Below, one piece after another: positions 1-8,820 of a stretch of 64,000 bases of DNA. The position numbers and the translations under genes are program-made. Under the pieces are notes generated by a model. The model did not search any database. It saw only the letters and a list, made by a program, of their open reading frames with translations, and was not told the DNA's origin. Source of the stretch: Clostridium beijerinckii (GTDB taxonomy: Bacteria; Bacillota; Clostridia; Clostridiales; Clostridiaceae); contig NZ_CP073653.1 of the NCBI RefSeq assembly GCF_018223745.1, positions 4,514,001 to 4,578,000 of the forward strand. Reading direction: 5' to 3'. Within the stretch, counting starts at the first letter, position 1; the number at the start of each line of letters is the position of its first letter.

Positions 1-62
1 GCATCAACTTACAATATAGTTAGCAATAATGAGAAAACAGTAGAAAAATGCAATATAATTGC

Positions 63-91
63 GCGTATTTCATATATACGCCGATTTTTTA
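63..91 (+). terminator. Intrinsic terminator of an upstream gene
   Basis: A 6-bp GC-containing stem (63-68 with 76-81) and a 7-nt loop are followed closely by a T run. It would end transcription entering from left of the window. Nothing else is evident in positions 1-161 apart from the leader of the following chemoreceptor gene. Confidence 0.5.
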
Positions 92-161
92 GACCTTGAG
101 TATAATATTGGTTAGATATATTATCAATATGGAAATTTATTATGTTTGAAAGGGGAATATT

Positions 162-1841
162 ATGCTGAAAAATATTAAAATTATCAATAGCGTTATTTTG
201 ATGGTTATCTTATCAACGGTTGTATCGTTATCTATCGCAATAATTGGTTATAACAACATGAAAACGATTAACTCAAATTCATCATCAATGTACACAATTG
301 CATTAACAAGAATTATTAAAACTGAGGAAATTAGACAAACATTCTTAAATATTCGGTTAAATGTCAATAGAATTTCTATATCTGAATTTAATGATGATGA
401 TGTAGCAGCTATAGATAATGACTACTCTGCCATAAACAAAATGGTGGAAGATTACGAAAAACTATCGCTTAGCACTATAGAAACAAACAATTTATCTGAA
501 TTTAAGAAGGATTCCTCAGCTTATTATGAACAAATTAAGAATCTTGAAAAAGGCAATAAATTATATGGTATAGATTTAGAAAAATTTAATCAATTGGGAG
601 TTGAAATGCAACTTTTTCTTGATAATTTAGTGACTTATAGTTCAAATACTGCTAATGCTCTACATAATGACAATATGAGTTTATACATTAGAAGCACTAA
701 AATCTTTTTTATCACTTTCTTCATTGGTTTTATTCTTCAGATACTTGTTTCCTCTTCTATAATCTTGGTTATAAGAAAGTCTATAAAAGAAATAATGTCC
801 GATTTGGATAATGTTGCTGCGGGTGACTTTAGTTTCGAAATAAACACTAATTTAAAAAACGAATTTGGCAGAATGAAAAAATCACTCAAAGTAACAATTT
901 CAAACATCTCCTCAATGCTCGAAGAAGTGCAAAATTCAGCAAATGTTGTAAATATACAAGCAACTAATTTATTAGGAGCTTCAGACGAAATGTCTTCTTC
1001 TGCACAGGAAATTAATGCTGCTGTTCAAGAAGTAGCTAATGCTGCCACTGAACAATCTAGTGACCTAATGAATGTAAAAACTTCATTGGATAGTTTTGCT
1101 GATTCACTAGATCAAATAACCTCATCAATTAATGATGTAAACTCAAATATACATAATATTAGTTCAATGGCCGAAGATAGTAACTCTAAGTTAGAATTTT
1201 TATTTAATTCTATTAAAGATGTAAACGAATCTTTTGATACTGTAAGAAATAAAGTTGTTCAATTAGATAATCATGTTGAACAAGTAAATAACATAACTAC
1301 TATTATAAATTCAATTGCTGATCAAACTGATTTATTAGCATTAAATGCTGCAATTGAGTCTGCTCGCGCAGGGGAAGTGGGGCGTGGATTCTCTGTAGTT
1401 GCAGAGGAAATCAGAAAACTCGCGGAACAATCTAAAGTATCTGCCAGTAATATAAGTGGCTTGATTACTAATATTAATAACGAAGCCCAAATAGCGGTTA
1501 AGACTACTGATTTAGGTAAAGATAGCTTAAATAATCAATCAGTCCTTATTGAAGATTCTATAAAATCTTTTGCTTTAATATTTAAGGCTATAAATACTAT
1601 ATTGCCTAGAGTTGATAATATAAATAAATCTATTGAAAATATAAATATTGAAAAAGATCTCATAATCTCAAAAACGTTAGATATTTCTGGAGTATCAGAA
1701 GAAAATGCAGCTTCATCTGAAGAAATAGCAGCCTCAGTACAACAAATAAATTCATCTTTTAATGATGTAGCAACTTCAGCTCAAACTTTATCAAATTTAA
1801 CAACCTCTATGATGAACGAAGTAAGTAAATTTAAATTATAA
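162..1841 (+). CDS. Methyl-accepting chemotaxis protein
   Basis: A transmembrane chemoreceptor of 559 residues. Membrane segments lie at about 11-30 and 181-204 and enclose a ~150-residue helical extracellular domain of the four-helix-bundle type. A HAMP region follows (about 205-255), then a long coiled-coil signalling domain whose conserved hairpin tip spans about 385-424 (core ALNAAIESARAGE). In this family the tip binds CheA/CheW and the flanking helices carry methylated Glu/Gln. The start follows an AAGGGGA ribosome binding site. The next gene, 81 bp downstream on the same strand, encodes a solute-binding lipoprotein, so ligand sensing through that protein is possible but only inferred. 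No che or flagellar genes are nearby. Confidence 0.95.
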   Translation: MLKNIKIINSVILMVILSTVVSLSIAIIGYNNMKTINSNSSSMYTIALTRIIKTEEIRQTFLNIRLNVNRISISEFNDDDVAAIDNDYSAINKMVEDYEKLSLSTIETNNLSEFKKDSSAYYEQIKNLEKGNKLYGIDLEKFNQLGVEMQLFLDNLVTYSSNTANALHNDNMSLYIRSTKIFFITFFIGFILQILVSSSIILVIRKSIKEIMSDLDNVAAGDFSFEINTNLKNEFGRMKKSLKVTISNISSMLEEVQNSANVVNIQATNLLGASDEMSSSAQEINAAVQEVANAATEQSSDLMNVKTSLDSFADSLDQITSSINDVNSNIHNISSMAEDSNSKLEFLFNSIKDVNESFDTVRNKVVQLDNHVEQVNNITTIINSIADQTDLLALNAAIESARAGEVGRGFSVVAEEIRKLAEQSKVSASNISGLITNINNEAQIAVKTTDLGKDSLNNQSVLIEDSIKSFALIFKAINTILPRVDNINKSIENINIEKDLIISKTLDISGVSEENAASSEEIAASVQQINSSFNDVATSAQTLSNLTTSMMNEVSKFKL

Positions 1842-1922
1842 TTGTTGTTATATATAACTTAAGATATATTTTGCAATTTTAAACTAGAGAGAATTATATC
1901 TAAATTAAAATGGAGGATAATT

Positions 1923-3098
1923 ATGAAAAATTTTAAATTTCTAAATGTTACGCTTGTAATAGTTTTGATGACGACTATATTAACAGGCTGCGGTTCAAAG
2001 AATGTTTCCAAATCAACTCAGCCTATTACTTTAAATATAATAGATGTTTCAGGAAGCATGCAATTAGTCGGAGATTCCATAGATCAATTTAAAGCTGCAA
2101 ACCCTGATTTAATAGGAGATGTCGTAGTAAAAAAATCTACTGCATTAGAGGTTCCATCTTTATTAAAAGCTCAAATTTTATCTGAAGATATGAAAACAAA
2201 TTTGATTTTTACTGGAATTGATGGTCTTTCCACATGTATTGATAGAGATGTTATAGAAAATATTATGCCTACATATGGCAGCAGATTTCCTGATTTAGAA
2301 AGTAATTATAGTTCTGGTGCTAAAGCCACTTATGATTTAGTAAAGGGTTATGCGATAACTTATGTGTATTCACCTAGCGGCCCATTCTTTACTTATAACC
2401 CAGATACCGTACAAAATATACCTAAAACGCCTGATGAGCTTTTGGCTTTCGCTAAAGCTAATCCTGAAAAGTTCACATATGCAAGACCCGCGGGTTCAGG
2501 ACCAGGCAGAATTTTTCTTCAAGGGTTACCATATATTCTTGGAGATAAGGATCCCAAAGATCCTAAAACTTGGGACAAGACTTGGGCTTATCTTAAAGAA
2601 TTGAATCAATACATAGATTATTATCCTGCTAAAACTGGTACTACATTCACAGAATTAAAAGCCGGAAAAAGATCTATTATAGCAAGTCAGTTAGGATGGG
2701 ATATGAATCAGAGAATCATAGGTGGTATTCCACAAACTTATCAAGGATTTGTATTAAACAATACTACATTGGTTGCAGATGCTCAGTATATGGCAATTCC
2801 AAAAGGACTTAGCGATGAACAAAAAAATGTAGTTTTAAAACTAATGGCATGGCTTATGACGCCAAAGATGCAGGCAATAACATACGATAGCGGTTATTTT
2901 TATCCTGGACCTTCTGTAAAAAATGTTTCACTTGATATGGCTCCAAAAGAAAGTCAAGATAAAATAAAACCAGCTATAAGACAATCTTATGAAGATTCTA
3001 TTAATACACTTCCAAATTCGACGCAATTAGACACAACTAAATTCATGGACGCTTTAAATATGTGGGATCAATTATTTGGAACTAAAGTAAGAAGATAA
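1923..3098 (+). CDS. Extracellular solute-binding lipoprotein (ABC-type)
   Basis: A secreted substrate-binding protein of 391 residues. It begins with a positively charged N-terminus and hydrophobic segment ending in a lipobox (ILTGC, lipidated Cys near residue 23), so the mature protein should be anchored to the outer face of the membrane. The body resembles family 1 extracellular solute-binding proteins; the order of motifs is loosely like the YnjB/thiamin-type and iron/spermidine-type binders. The ligand cannot be read from the sequence. No permease or ATPase gene adjoins it, which is unusual for an ABC binding protein, and the upstream co-oriented neighbour is a chemoreceptor. The start has a good GGAGG site, and a strong terminator follows. 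Confidence 0.85.
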   Translation: MKNFKFLNVTLVIVLMTTILTGCGSKNVSKSTQPITLNIIDVSGSMQLVGDSIDQFKAANPDLIGDVVVKKSTALEVPSLLKAQILSEDMKTNLIFTGIDGLSTCIDRDVIENIMPTYGSRFPDLESNYSSGAKATYDLVKGYAITYVYSPSGPFFTYNPDTVQNIPKTPDELLAFAKANPEKFTYARPAGSGPGRIFLQGLPYILGDKDPKDPKTWDKTWAYLKELNQYIDYYPAKTGTTFTELKAGKRSIIASQLGWDMNQRIIGGIPQTYQGFVLNNTTLVADAQYMAIPKGLSDEQKNVVLKLMAWLMTPKMQAITYDSGYFYPGPSVKNVSLDMAPKESQDKIKPAIRQSYEDSINTLPNSTQLDTTKFMDALNMWDQLFGTKVRR

Positions 3099-3116
3099 TA
3101 ATGGAATTAAGAAACA

Positions 3117-3153
3117 TGCTATATTGCTGAATCAAACAATATAGCACGTTTTT
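3117..3153 (+). terminator. Intrinsic terminator after the solute-binding protein
   Basis: A perfect 10-bp stem (3117-3126 with 3137-3146) is followed by a T run at 3149-3153. It lies just before the end of the convergent permease gene. Confidence 0.85.
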
Positions 3154-3170
3154 ATATCCTAAATCTATAA

Positions 3171-5033
3171 TTACTTACTTTGCTTTACATCCTCATCTAA
3201 CAGATGATAAGGATAAGTAGATACAATTATGTTATCATTCTTCAATAAGGTTTCTCTAATAAAGAAACTTGTATGATTATGTAAAACCTCACCAAATCTT
3301 TCATTAGTAACAAATTGAGGCACTATTACTGTTATCTTCTCATCTTTAGCTGTTGAATTTGCAATCAATTCTATATTCTTTAATAAAGGAGTAACCACAG
3401 CTCTATATGGAGAATATTTTGCGACAAGTAATATATCTGTATCTAACTCACTCCATCTAGATTTTAATTTTTCCATAGCTTCCTTGTCTGGTGAAATATT
3501 AAGAGCAATAACATTATCGCTTACACTTTGAGCATATTGCAACGCACCTATTGTTGCTTTATTTAAGCTAGCAATTGGAACTATCACAATATGAGTATAT
3601 TTCTTTCTTAAATTCACCTTTTTCAGATTTAATTGACTAATACTTAAACCACAAGCCACTTTATCATAGTGTTTTTTTATTCTTAGCTGAATTACAATTA
3701 TGATTGGAATTAAAATTGCAACTATAAATGCACCTTCACTAAATTTTTCAATTAAAATTATTATCGTTGTTAATAAAGTAACAACAGAACCAATACCGTT
3801 GATTATTGCACGTTTCACCCAACCATTACCTTTTTCTTTTCTCCAATGATTCACCATTCCAAATTGCCCTAGAGTAAAAGATATAAATACGCCTATAGCA
3901 TATAGTGGAATCAACCTATGAGTGTCTGCCTTAAATATAATAACTAAGATACAAGCTATACATGATAATGCAACGATTCCAAAAGAAAAACTAAGTCGTT
4001 TACCTCTAATAGTGAATTGTCGTGGTGCAAAACCATCCTTCCCAACTATATACATTAGCATTGGAAATCCTGTATATGCTGTATTGCATGCCATAAGTAA
4101 AATTACAGCAGTGCTAAATTGAATTATATAGTACATTATGCCATTCCCAAAAATAGCAAATGCTATTTGTGAAACAACTGTAGGACCATTTGCTATTGGT
4201 ACAGCTGTATAGAATATAGCAAGTACCGAAGTTCCTCCAAATATGAAAAATATTAAAGCTGCTAATAATATCATAACAGTCTTTGCACTTTTTTGGCTCG
4301 GTTCCTGAAAATTCGGAACGGAATTACTTACTGCCTCTACTCCAGTTAAGGCAGAACATCCTGATGAAAAAGCTCTTAAAATAAGAAATATCGATACATT
4401 TTCTGTAGTATTTGCTGGGATAGAATACATTGGTTCTGGATGAATATTTAATATAAAGTACTTAAACAAACCATAAAGTATCATAAAAGCCATGCTAAAA
4501 ATAAAAATATACGTAGGTATAGCAAAAATTTTTGAAGATTCACTTATACCTCTTAAATTTAAAACAGTCAAAACTATAATTATTATTAAAACAAACATAA
4601 CTTTATATTCTGTCAAATTGCTAAATGCAGAAATAATAGCATCTGCACCTGCACTGGCGCTAACTGCGACAGTAAGTATATAACTAATTATTAAACCTGC
4701 ACCAGCTGCTAAGCCAGATTTTTTTCCTATATTTTCATTGGCTACTTTGTAAGCTCCCCCACCTTGAGGATAAGCCCTAATAATCTGAATATAAGAAATT
4801 GTTAATATTATTAATAATCCTATAATCATAAAAGAGGTCCATGTTAACCACTGATATGCTGCTACACCTAGAACTATTAAAACAAAAAGAATCTCCTGAG
4901 CAGCATAGGCAACAGATGATATTGCATCACTTGCCATAATTGCTAATCCAAAAGGAATATTATACTTTTCATTACATCCTTGTTCATTTGATAAAGGTTC
5001 TCCTAATAAAACATCTAAAAACTTTGTAAGCAT
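3171..5033 (-). CDS. KimA-like APC-family potassium importer
   Basis: An integral membrane transporter of 620 residues with about 12 hydrophobic segments over residues 25-460 and a soluble C-terminal domain of about 150 residues. It matches the architecture and many motifs of Bacillus KimA (YdaO), a high-affinity K+/H+ symporter of the APC superfamily. Shared motifs include ASDAISSVAYA near the N-terminus, YPQGGGAYKVA, SAGADAI, and AFSSGCSALTGVEAVSN. In KimA the C-terminal domain forms the dimer and binds c-di-AMP, which inhibits uptake; the same role here is inferred. Some automated pipelines would call it only an amino acid permease. The start has a GGGGGA site. It is monocistronic and convergent with the preceding gene. 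I see no ydaO-type riboswitch in its leader. Confidence 0.85.
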   Translation of the reverse strand: MLTKFLDVLLGEPLSNEQGCNEKYNIPFGLAIMASDAISSVAYAAQEILFVLIVLGVAAYQWLTWTSFMIIGLLIILTISYIQIIRAYPQGGGAYKVANENIGKKSGLAAGAGLIISYILTVAVSASAGADAIISAFSNLTEYKVMFVLIIIIVLTVLNLRGISESSKIFAIPTYIFIFSMAFMILYGLFKYFILNIHPEPMYSIPANTTENVSIFLILRAFSSGCSALTGVEAVSNSVPNFQEPSQKSAKTVMILLAALIFFIFGGTSVLAIFYTAVPIANGPTVVSQIAFAIFGNGIMYYIIQFSTAVILLMACNTAYTGFPMLMYIVGKDGFAPRQFTIRGKRLSFSFGIVALSCIACILVIIFKADTHRLIPLYAIGVFISFTLGQFGMVNHWRKEKGNGWVKRAIINGIGSVVTLLTTIIILIEKFSEGAFIVAILIPIIIVIQLRIKKHYDKVACGLSISQLNLKKVNLRKKYTHIVIVPIASLNKATIGALQYAQSVSDNVIALNISPDKEAMEKLKSRWSELDTDILLVAKYSPYRAVVTPLLKNIELIANSTAKDEKITVIVPQFVTNERFGEVLHNHTSFFIRETLLKNDNIIVSTYPYHLLDEDVKQSK

Positions 5034-5065
5034 TTATTTTCCCCCTATATTATCATACGAAAAAT

Positions 5066-5094
5066 ATTGTATGTAATAATGAAATCAAAAGCAA
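5066..5094 (-). promoter_or_regulatory. Promoter of the KimA-like gene
   Basis: On the minus strand a -35 TTGCTT (5089-5094) and a -10 TACAAT (5066-5071) are separated by 17 bp. They lie about 35-60 bases upstream of the start codon, which leaves no room for a long riboswitch leader. Confidence 0.5.
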
Positions 5095-5540
5095 TATTCT
5101 AATTATTGCATATATTGAAGAAAAATGTAGAATTTGCCTCATGAATACGAATACATATATAATTATCACTGATTTCTTCTTTTAATGAATTATTTTTAAC
5201 TTTGTTATTACACCTGTATTTCAATTTAATTTCCACATATTAGCCTTAATTAATCACTTGACTTATAATAATTATAAATATAGCTTTATGATTTTAATAT
5301 ATATTAAGAAATTCTGATTTAGTATGATTAAAGTTTTCCTAATTTAACTCAAAATTATTACAAATTTCAAATCTTTGATTTGTATTTTGAAACAGTAATT
5401 CTATAAATATCTCAATTCTACTTCATGAAAACTAATAAATTTAAATATACAAGTTAATCTTACTAAAATGGACTTCTATATTTTTGTAATTTTACGGAAT
5501 AATTGTTACTAAAATAATAATGATATTACTTTAATCTTTT
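5095..5540. other. AT-rich intergenic stretch, no gene seen
   Basis: This part of the 570-bp gap between the divergent permease and HNH genes is very AT-rich with frequent stops in all frames. I find no coding region, stable hairpin or recognised riboswitch core. Confidence 0.5.
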
Positions 5541-5568
5541 TTGCTTTTACTCATTATTTTGATATAAT
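5541..5568 (+). promoter_or_regulatory. Possible promoter of the HNH gene
   Basis: A TTGCTT hexamer (5541-5546) and a consensus TATAAT (5563-5568) are 16 bp apart, about 35 bases before the HNH start codon. Confidence 0.45.
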
Positions 5569-5603
5569 CAAATTGTAAAGCTAATATATAAGAGGAGGAT
5601 TTT

Positions 5604-5900
5604 ATGGCACAAAACCATATATGTGAATTATGCAATAGAAATGTTTCTAGCATTACTAAACATCACTTAATTCCCTTAGAAAAAGGCGGAGAAAAATTTA
5701 AAACACTCTCTTTATGTTCAACCTGTCATAGACAAATTCATGCTCTTTTCACGAATCGTGAATTAGCAACACACTATCGAAGTCTTGAATCATTAAAGAA
5801 AGATATAAAGATAGTTAAATTTCTTAAATTCATTCAGAATATTCCCGGTGATTCTTATTTAGACATAAAAAAATCAAGACATGTACGAAAAAGTTGTTAG
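5604..5900 (+). CDS. Small HNH-domain protein (YisB-like)
   Basis: A 98-residue protein with the HNH zinc-finger layout: a CELC pair (C7, C10), tandem histidines H20-H21, then a CSTCH group (C38, C41, H42) and H46. The two Cys pairs would bind a structural zinc, and the histidine pair corresponds to the catalytic metal site of HNH nucleases. Length and layout resemble Bacillus YisB, a chromosomal HNH protein of unknown function. Its small size and lack of phage genes nearby argue against a homing endonuclease. It has an excellent GAGGAGG site and stands alone. Nuclease activity is inferred from the family only. Confidence 0.8.
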   Translation: MAQNHICELCNRNVSSITKHHLIPLEKGGEKFKTLSLCSTCHRQIHALFTNRELATHYRSLESLKKDIKIVKFLKFIQNIPGDSYLDIKKSRHVRKSC

Positions 5901-5934
5901 GATGATATTTAAATATTTTATGTGCAAAAATAAT

Positions 5935-5961
5935 GGCAATAATCTTACTAAGATTATTGCC
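5935..5961 (+). terminator. Hairpin after the HNH gene
   Basis: A perfect 12-bp inverted repeat with a 3-nt loop, followed by AT-rich sequence without a long T run. It probably acts as a terminator. Confidence 0.6.
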
Positions 5962-6037
5962 TAAAATTATATAATTTATCAACTCTGAATTTGTATGATA
6001 ATAAGTTTTGATCCCATTATAATAATTTTATTATATA

Positions 6038-6481
6038 TTAGTTTATTTTAAAATACATAGGCTGTAATGCTAATCCACTTTTTTCTGATATAAATATATT
6101 TCCTTTGCACTGGAATCCTGCCTTTTTATAAAAATTAATTGTATCTAATCTTGCATTCAAATATAAACATATAACTCCAAACTCTTTAGCCTTAATTTTA
6201 TGTCTTTTTAACATTTCAATGCCAATGCCTTTACCCACATATTTTTCACTAACAACTATATTTGTCATTTTACTATTCATATTATAATTGGTCATTCTTG
6301 AATATGCAACAACAGCCCCCTTATCTAATCCTACCAAATGTATACTGCTATAATCTAATTCATCATAGTCGTATTTATGAATTTTATTATATGGTTTAAA
6401 AAGTATTTTAAACCTTAATTCAGATACTTCTTTAAACTCTTTACTTTTATAATTTATAAATTCATATGTAATATTATTCAT
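6038..6481 (-). CDS. GNAT-family N-acetyltransferase
   Basis: A 147-residue single-domain acetyltransferase. The acetyl-CoA binding motif appears as VGKGIGIEML at about residues 82-91, followed by the NARLDTINFYKKAGF signature typical of the C-terminal half of the fold. The N-terminal part resembles ElaA-like and other small GNATs. The substrate is unknown. The start has a GGGGAAG site. The gene is monocistronic, downstream of and in the same orientation as the 51-residue protein gene but about 290 bp away. Confidence 0.85.
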   Translation of the reverse strand: MNNITYEFINYKSKEFKEVSELRFKILFKPYNKIHKYDYDELDYSSIHLVGLDKGAVVAYSRMTNYNMNSKMTNIVVSEKYVGKGIGIEMLKRHKIKAKEFGVICLYLNARLDTINFYKKAGFQCKGNIFISEKSGLALQPMYFKIN

Positions 6482-6680
6482 ATTTCTTCCCCAACTTCTA
6501 TATTATTATAATAATATTATACACTATATTCATAATAATCGAATATTTATTCACAATTTTATTTATTATTGTATCTTTTATTTAATAACTATAGCTCTCG
6601 GTCTATGTTGCTTTAGAAATACTAATAAATATATTTTTTATCTTGAACAAATTTTATTATATTAAATTATAAAAATATAA

Positions 6681-6724
6681 AACTACCAACTAAGCACTTA
6701 TCTAGCAACCTAATTAGTAGTTAT
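6681..6724 (-). terminator. Terminator of the 51-residue protein gene
   Basis: An imperfect hairpin (AACTAC with GTAGTT as outer stem) is followed on the minus strand by a T-rich tail. It lies 45 bases after the stop codon. Confidence 0.55.
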
Positions 6725-6768
6725 AAAATAAACTATACTTTTCTATTAATTTTATGTAAAAACAAATA

Positions 6769-6924
6769 TTACGATCTATCTTCCCATTTTCTCTTTGCCT
6801 TCATTACGTTTTCTTCGCTTAATTTTGTTTCCTCCACTATATCTCCCATTCCGCAACCTTTATCAAGCATCTCTTTTGCTTTTTCCATGGCTTTTTCATG
6901 TTCACCTTTTCTTAATTTTTCCAT
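6769..6924 (-). CDS. 51-residue helix-turn-helix-like small protein
   Basis: A short gene with an excellent AGAGGAGGAA site five bases before its ATG and its own terminator. The protein is highly charged and mostly helical. Residues 12-44 follow a pattern of a helix ending KEMLDKG, a turn, IVEETKLSE, then a second helix. This resembles the short helix-turn-helix-like tail found at the C-terminus of Rpn/YhgA-type PD-(D/E)XK proteins (hydrophobic positions, then GLSxEEI). Here it is free-standing, with a Cys at position 24. I do not recognise the gene, so a DNA-binding role is a guess. It is too short for most gene callers. Confidence 0.6.
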   Translation of the reverse strand: MEKLRKGEHEKAMEKAKEMLDKGCGMGDIVEETKLSEENVMKAKRKWEDRS

Positions 6925-7076
6925 TAAAGTTCCTCCTCTTTCGACTCATACTAACTCTAAATCTAGTATTACCTGTGAACACTTTTTTATTCAGCTTTTA
7001 TGATAGCTTCTTCATCACTTTTTTCATGCATCCAATCTTTATTTTATTTCTTTATTTCCATCTTCTTCTGAAAAAA

Positions 7077-8138
7077 TTATATTAATATGTAGTTCAGAAT
7101 TTCATCCTCATCTATAATTTTTTTAGCAAGAATTCTATTTTCATCTACATGAATATACGTATATCTATTAGGTTTTATTGATGGAGCAATATCAATAGCT
7201 TTTTTATAATCTTTCTTTTTCATTTTTAAAGTTTTTGCATGCTCGAAAAAGTTTGTTTCTTTTAATATCTTCGATATTCTTTCAAATCTATGATATTGTA
7301 CTTTCGCCATAATATATGTTGCAATTCCAACCTGTATTCCATGAAGCTGAGGCATTTCTAAAAATTTATCTAATGCATGAGATATTAGATGCTCTGAACC
7401 AGAGGCCGGCGAGCTATCACCTGCTATTTCCATAGAAATACCATTCAATATTAATGAATCCACTAATTCCTTCAGAAACAAATCATCTTTAATATTTTTA
7501 AACTCAGTTCTTATAAAACTATTGACTGCTTTCTTAGAAATCATAGTAGCAAAATCATCAATAATTATCCTTCCATTTTCTTCTTCAAATTTCCAATCAT
7601 ACAACGCAGTGATATTTGATACTAAATCTCCTATCCCCGAATATATAAATTTTTCTGGTGCACTCTTAATAACATCAATATCTACAATTATTCCATAAGG
7701 AGTTTTAGCTGGCAGAGACATCCTCTTGCCATTAACTAAAAGAGATGCACCTGCACTTGAAAAACCATCATTAGAAGTTGAAGTTGGAATACTAATAAAC
7801 GGTAATTTTCTCAAAAAGCTCATGTACTTAACAGCATCTATAGCCTTTCCTCCACCTACTCCAATTAAAGCTTCTACGTCGTTTGATATTTCAAAAGCTT
7901 TTACACTAATCTTTTCGAAATTTACATCTGATATTGTTTCTATTCTTGAAATATCTATATTAGCTTCTTTTAAAGAGTTGCATATAGAATCTCCAAACAA
8001 TTCTTCTAGACCCTCGCCAAAGCATATTAAAACACTTTTAAACATGGCTTTCTTAATCAAGTTGCCTACATTATTTATATTTCCTTTTCCTACCTCTAAA
8101 ATAGAAGGAATAGCTATTCTATGAGTTGACGTCTTCAT
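7077..8138 (-). CDS. sn-Glycerol-1-phosphate dehydrogenase family protein
   Basis: A 353-residue member of the iron/zinc alcohol dehydrogenase superfamily, closest in layout to glycerol-1-phosphate dehydrogenase (archaeal EgsA, Bacillus AraM). The NAD(P)-binding GVGGGKAID lies at residues 93-101 and the TSTSNDG motif at 119-125. The metal ligands are expected among the Asp of SGIGDL, the His of SGSEHLISH and the later LHG His. Those enzymes reduce dihydroxyacetone phosphate to sn-glycerol-1-phosphate. The pattern does not fit glycerol dehydrogenase GldA, which lacks the SEH motif in this form. The start has a GAGGAG site. It follows the two small membrane-protein genes at modest spacing. The physiological product in this organism is uncertain. 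Confidence 0.8.
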   Translation of the reverse strand: MKTSTHRIAIPSILEVGKGNINNVGNLIKKAMFKSVLICFGEGLEELFGDSICNSLKEANIDISRIETISDVNFEKISVKAFEISNDVEALIGVGGGKAIDAVKYMSFLRKLPFISIPTSTSNDGFSSAGASLLVNGKRMSLPAKTPYGIIVDIDVIKSAPEKFIYSGIGDLVSNITALYDWKFEEENGRIIIDDFATMISKKAVNSFIRTEFKNIKDDLFLKELVDSLILNGISMEIAGDSSPASGSEHLISHALDKFLEMPQLHGIQVGIATYIMAKVQYHRFERISKILKETNFFEHAKTLKMKKKDYKKAIDIAPSIKPNRYTYIHVDENRILAKKIIDEDEILNYILI

Positions 8139-8233
8139 TCATTTCACTCCTCAAAAGTATTTTCAATTTTTTAAAATATCAATTTTTATATCTTGAAATT
8201 AGCTTTCCCTAGGTGGAAAATAAAAAACATTTA

Positions 8234-8545
8234 TTATTTTAAATCATTAACTACTTTGTTTATCTTATCTGTCTTATCCAAAGCTTCTGTCCATAATTCC
8301 TTTGAAGGAATTATTTTTTCTACCGTTGTATACGCTTCTCTTATAATTGGTATATTAATAAGGTTTGTACTTTGAATAGACATCAATATAAACCAGCACA
8401 CACCTATAAGAGCTGCTATTCTTATGATACCTGCTATTGCTTTAATTAATATATAAAGAGCAATAATAGCAACTATTATTAAAACTATAGTATTTGTTGT
8501 TAAATGTATTGGCGTATTTTTTATCAAGCTATTTACTTTATCCAT
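8234..8545 (-). CDS. Small membrane protein of unknown function
   Basis: A 103-residue protein with two closely spaced hydrophobic segments (about 20-38 and 40-60) and an amphipathic, lysine-rich C-terminal tail ending DKTDKINKVV. It has a GGGAGGAAA ribosome binding site. It lies 83 bp downstream of the PspC-domain gene on the same strand, so both may respond to envelope stress, but that is inference. I do not recognise the family. Confidence 0.7.
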   Translation of the reverse strand: MDKVNSLIKNTPIHLTTNTIVLIIVAIIALYILIKAIAGIIRIAALIGVCWFILMSIQSTNLINIPIIREAYTTVEKIIPSKELWTEALDKTDKINKVVNDLK

Positions 8546-8628
8546 TTGTTTCCTCCCAAGTTAGATAGTTAATATTATATTAAACTTGCTCACTAGTATA
8601 CTTCCTTAAATTTTAATTTTTCTTATGC

Positions 8629-8820
8629 TTATAATAGCGGTTGCTTTGGTATAATTAATGCACAAATTATATATAAGAGTAATCCCGATCCCGCACAAAC
8701 AATCAAAATTGCCCACCCAATTCTGACTAATGTTGAATCAAGTCCAAAGTATTCAGCTATCCCACCGCATACCCCTGCTAACTTTTTATCTGTTGCTGAT
8801 AGATAGAGTCTTTTCTCCAT
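8629..8820 (-). CDS. PspC-domain membrane protein
   Basis: A 63-residue protein that is almost entirely a PspC domain. It has the family motif LAGVCGGIAEYFGLD followed by STLVRIGWA and a hydrophobic hairpin of about 23 residues ending in IIPKQ. PspC domains sit in the cytoplasmic membrane and take part in phage-shock or envelope-stress responses. Stand-alone short versions are common in Firmicutes and their mechanism is unknown. The start has an AGGAGGAAA site. The co-oriented 103-residue membrane protein follows. Confidence 0.9.
   Translation of the reverse strand: MEKRLYLSATDKKLAGVCGGIAEYFGLDSTLVRIGWAILIVCAGSGLLLYIICALIIPKQPLL

Noticed and set aside
76..91. GCCGAT-like core before the first chemoreceptor, as a flagellar sigma-D promoter
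   Set aside because: No TAAA box lies 15 bases upstream, and the bases are better explained as the arm and tail of a terminator.
2362..2604. 80-residue open frame inside the solute-binding protein gene
   Set aside because: It is a shifted-frame shadow of a well-supported gene and has no ribosome binding site. Many similar antisense or shifted frames across the window were dropped for the same reason.
5034..5603. c-di-AMP (ydaO) riboswitch upstream of the KimA-like gene
   Set aside because: The leader is almost wholly A/T and contains none of the G-rich conserved cores of that class.
6987..7031. Minus-strand 14-codon frame MHEKSDEEAIIKAE
   Set aside because: No ribosome binding site and too short to support. 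It may be a fragment of a lost gene but nothing confirms that.
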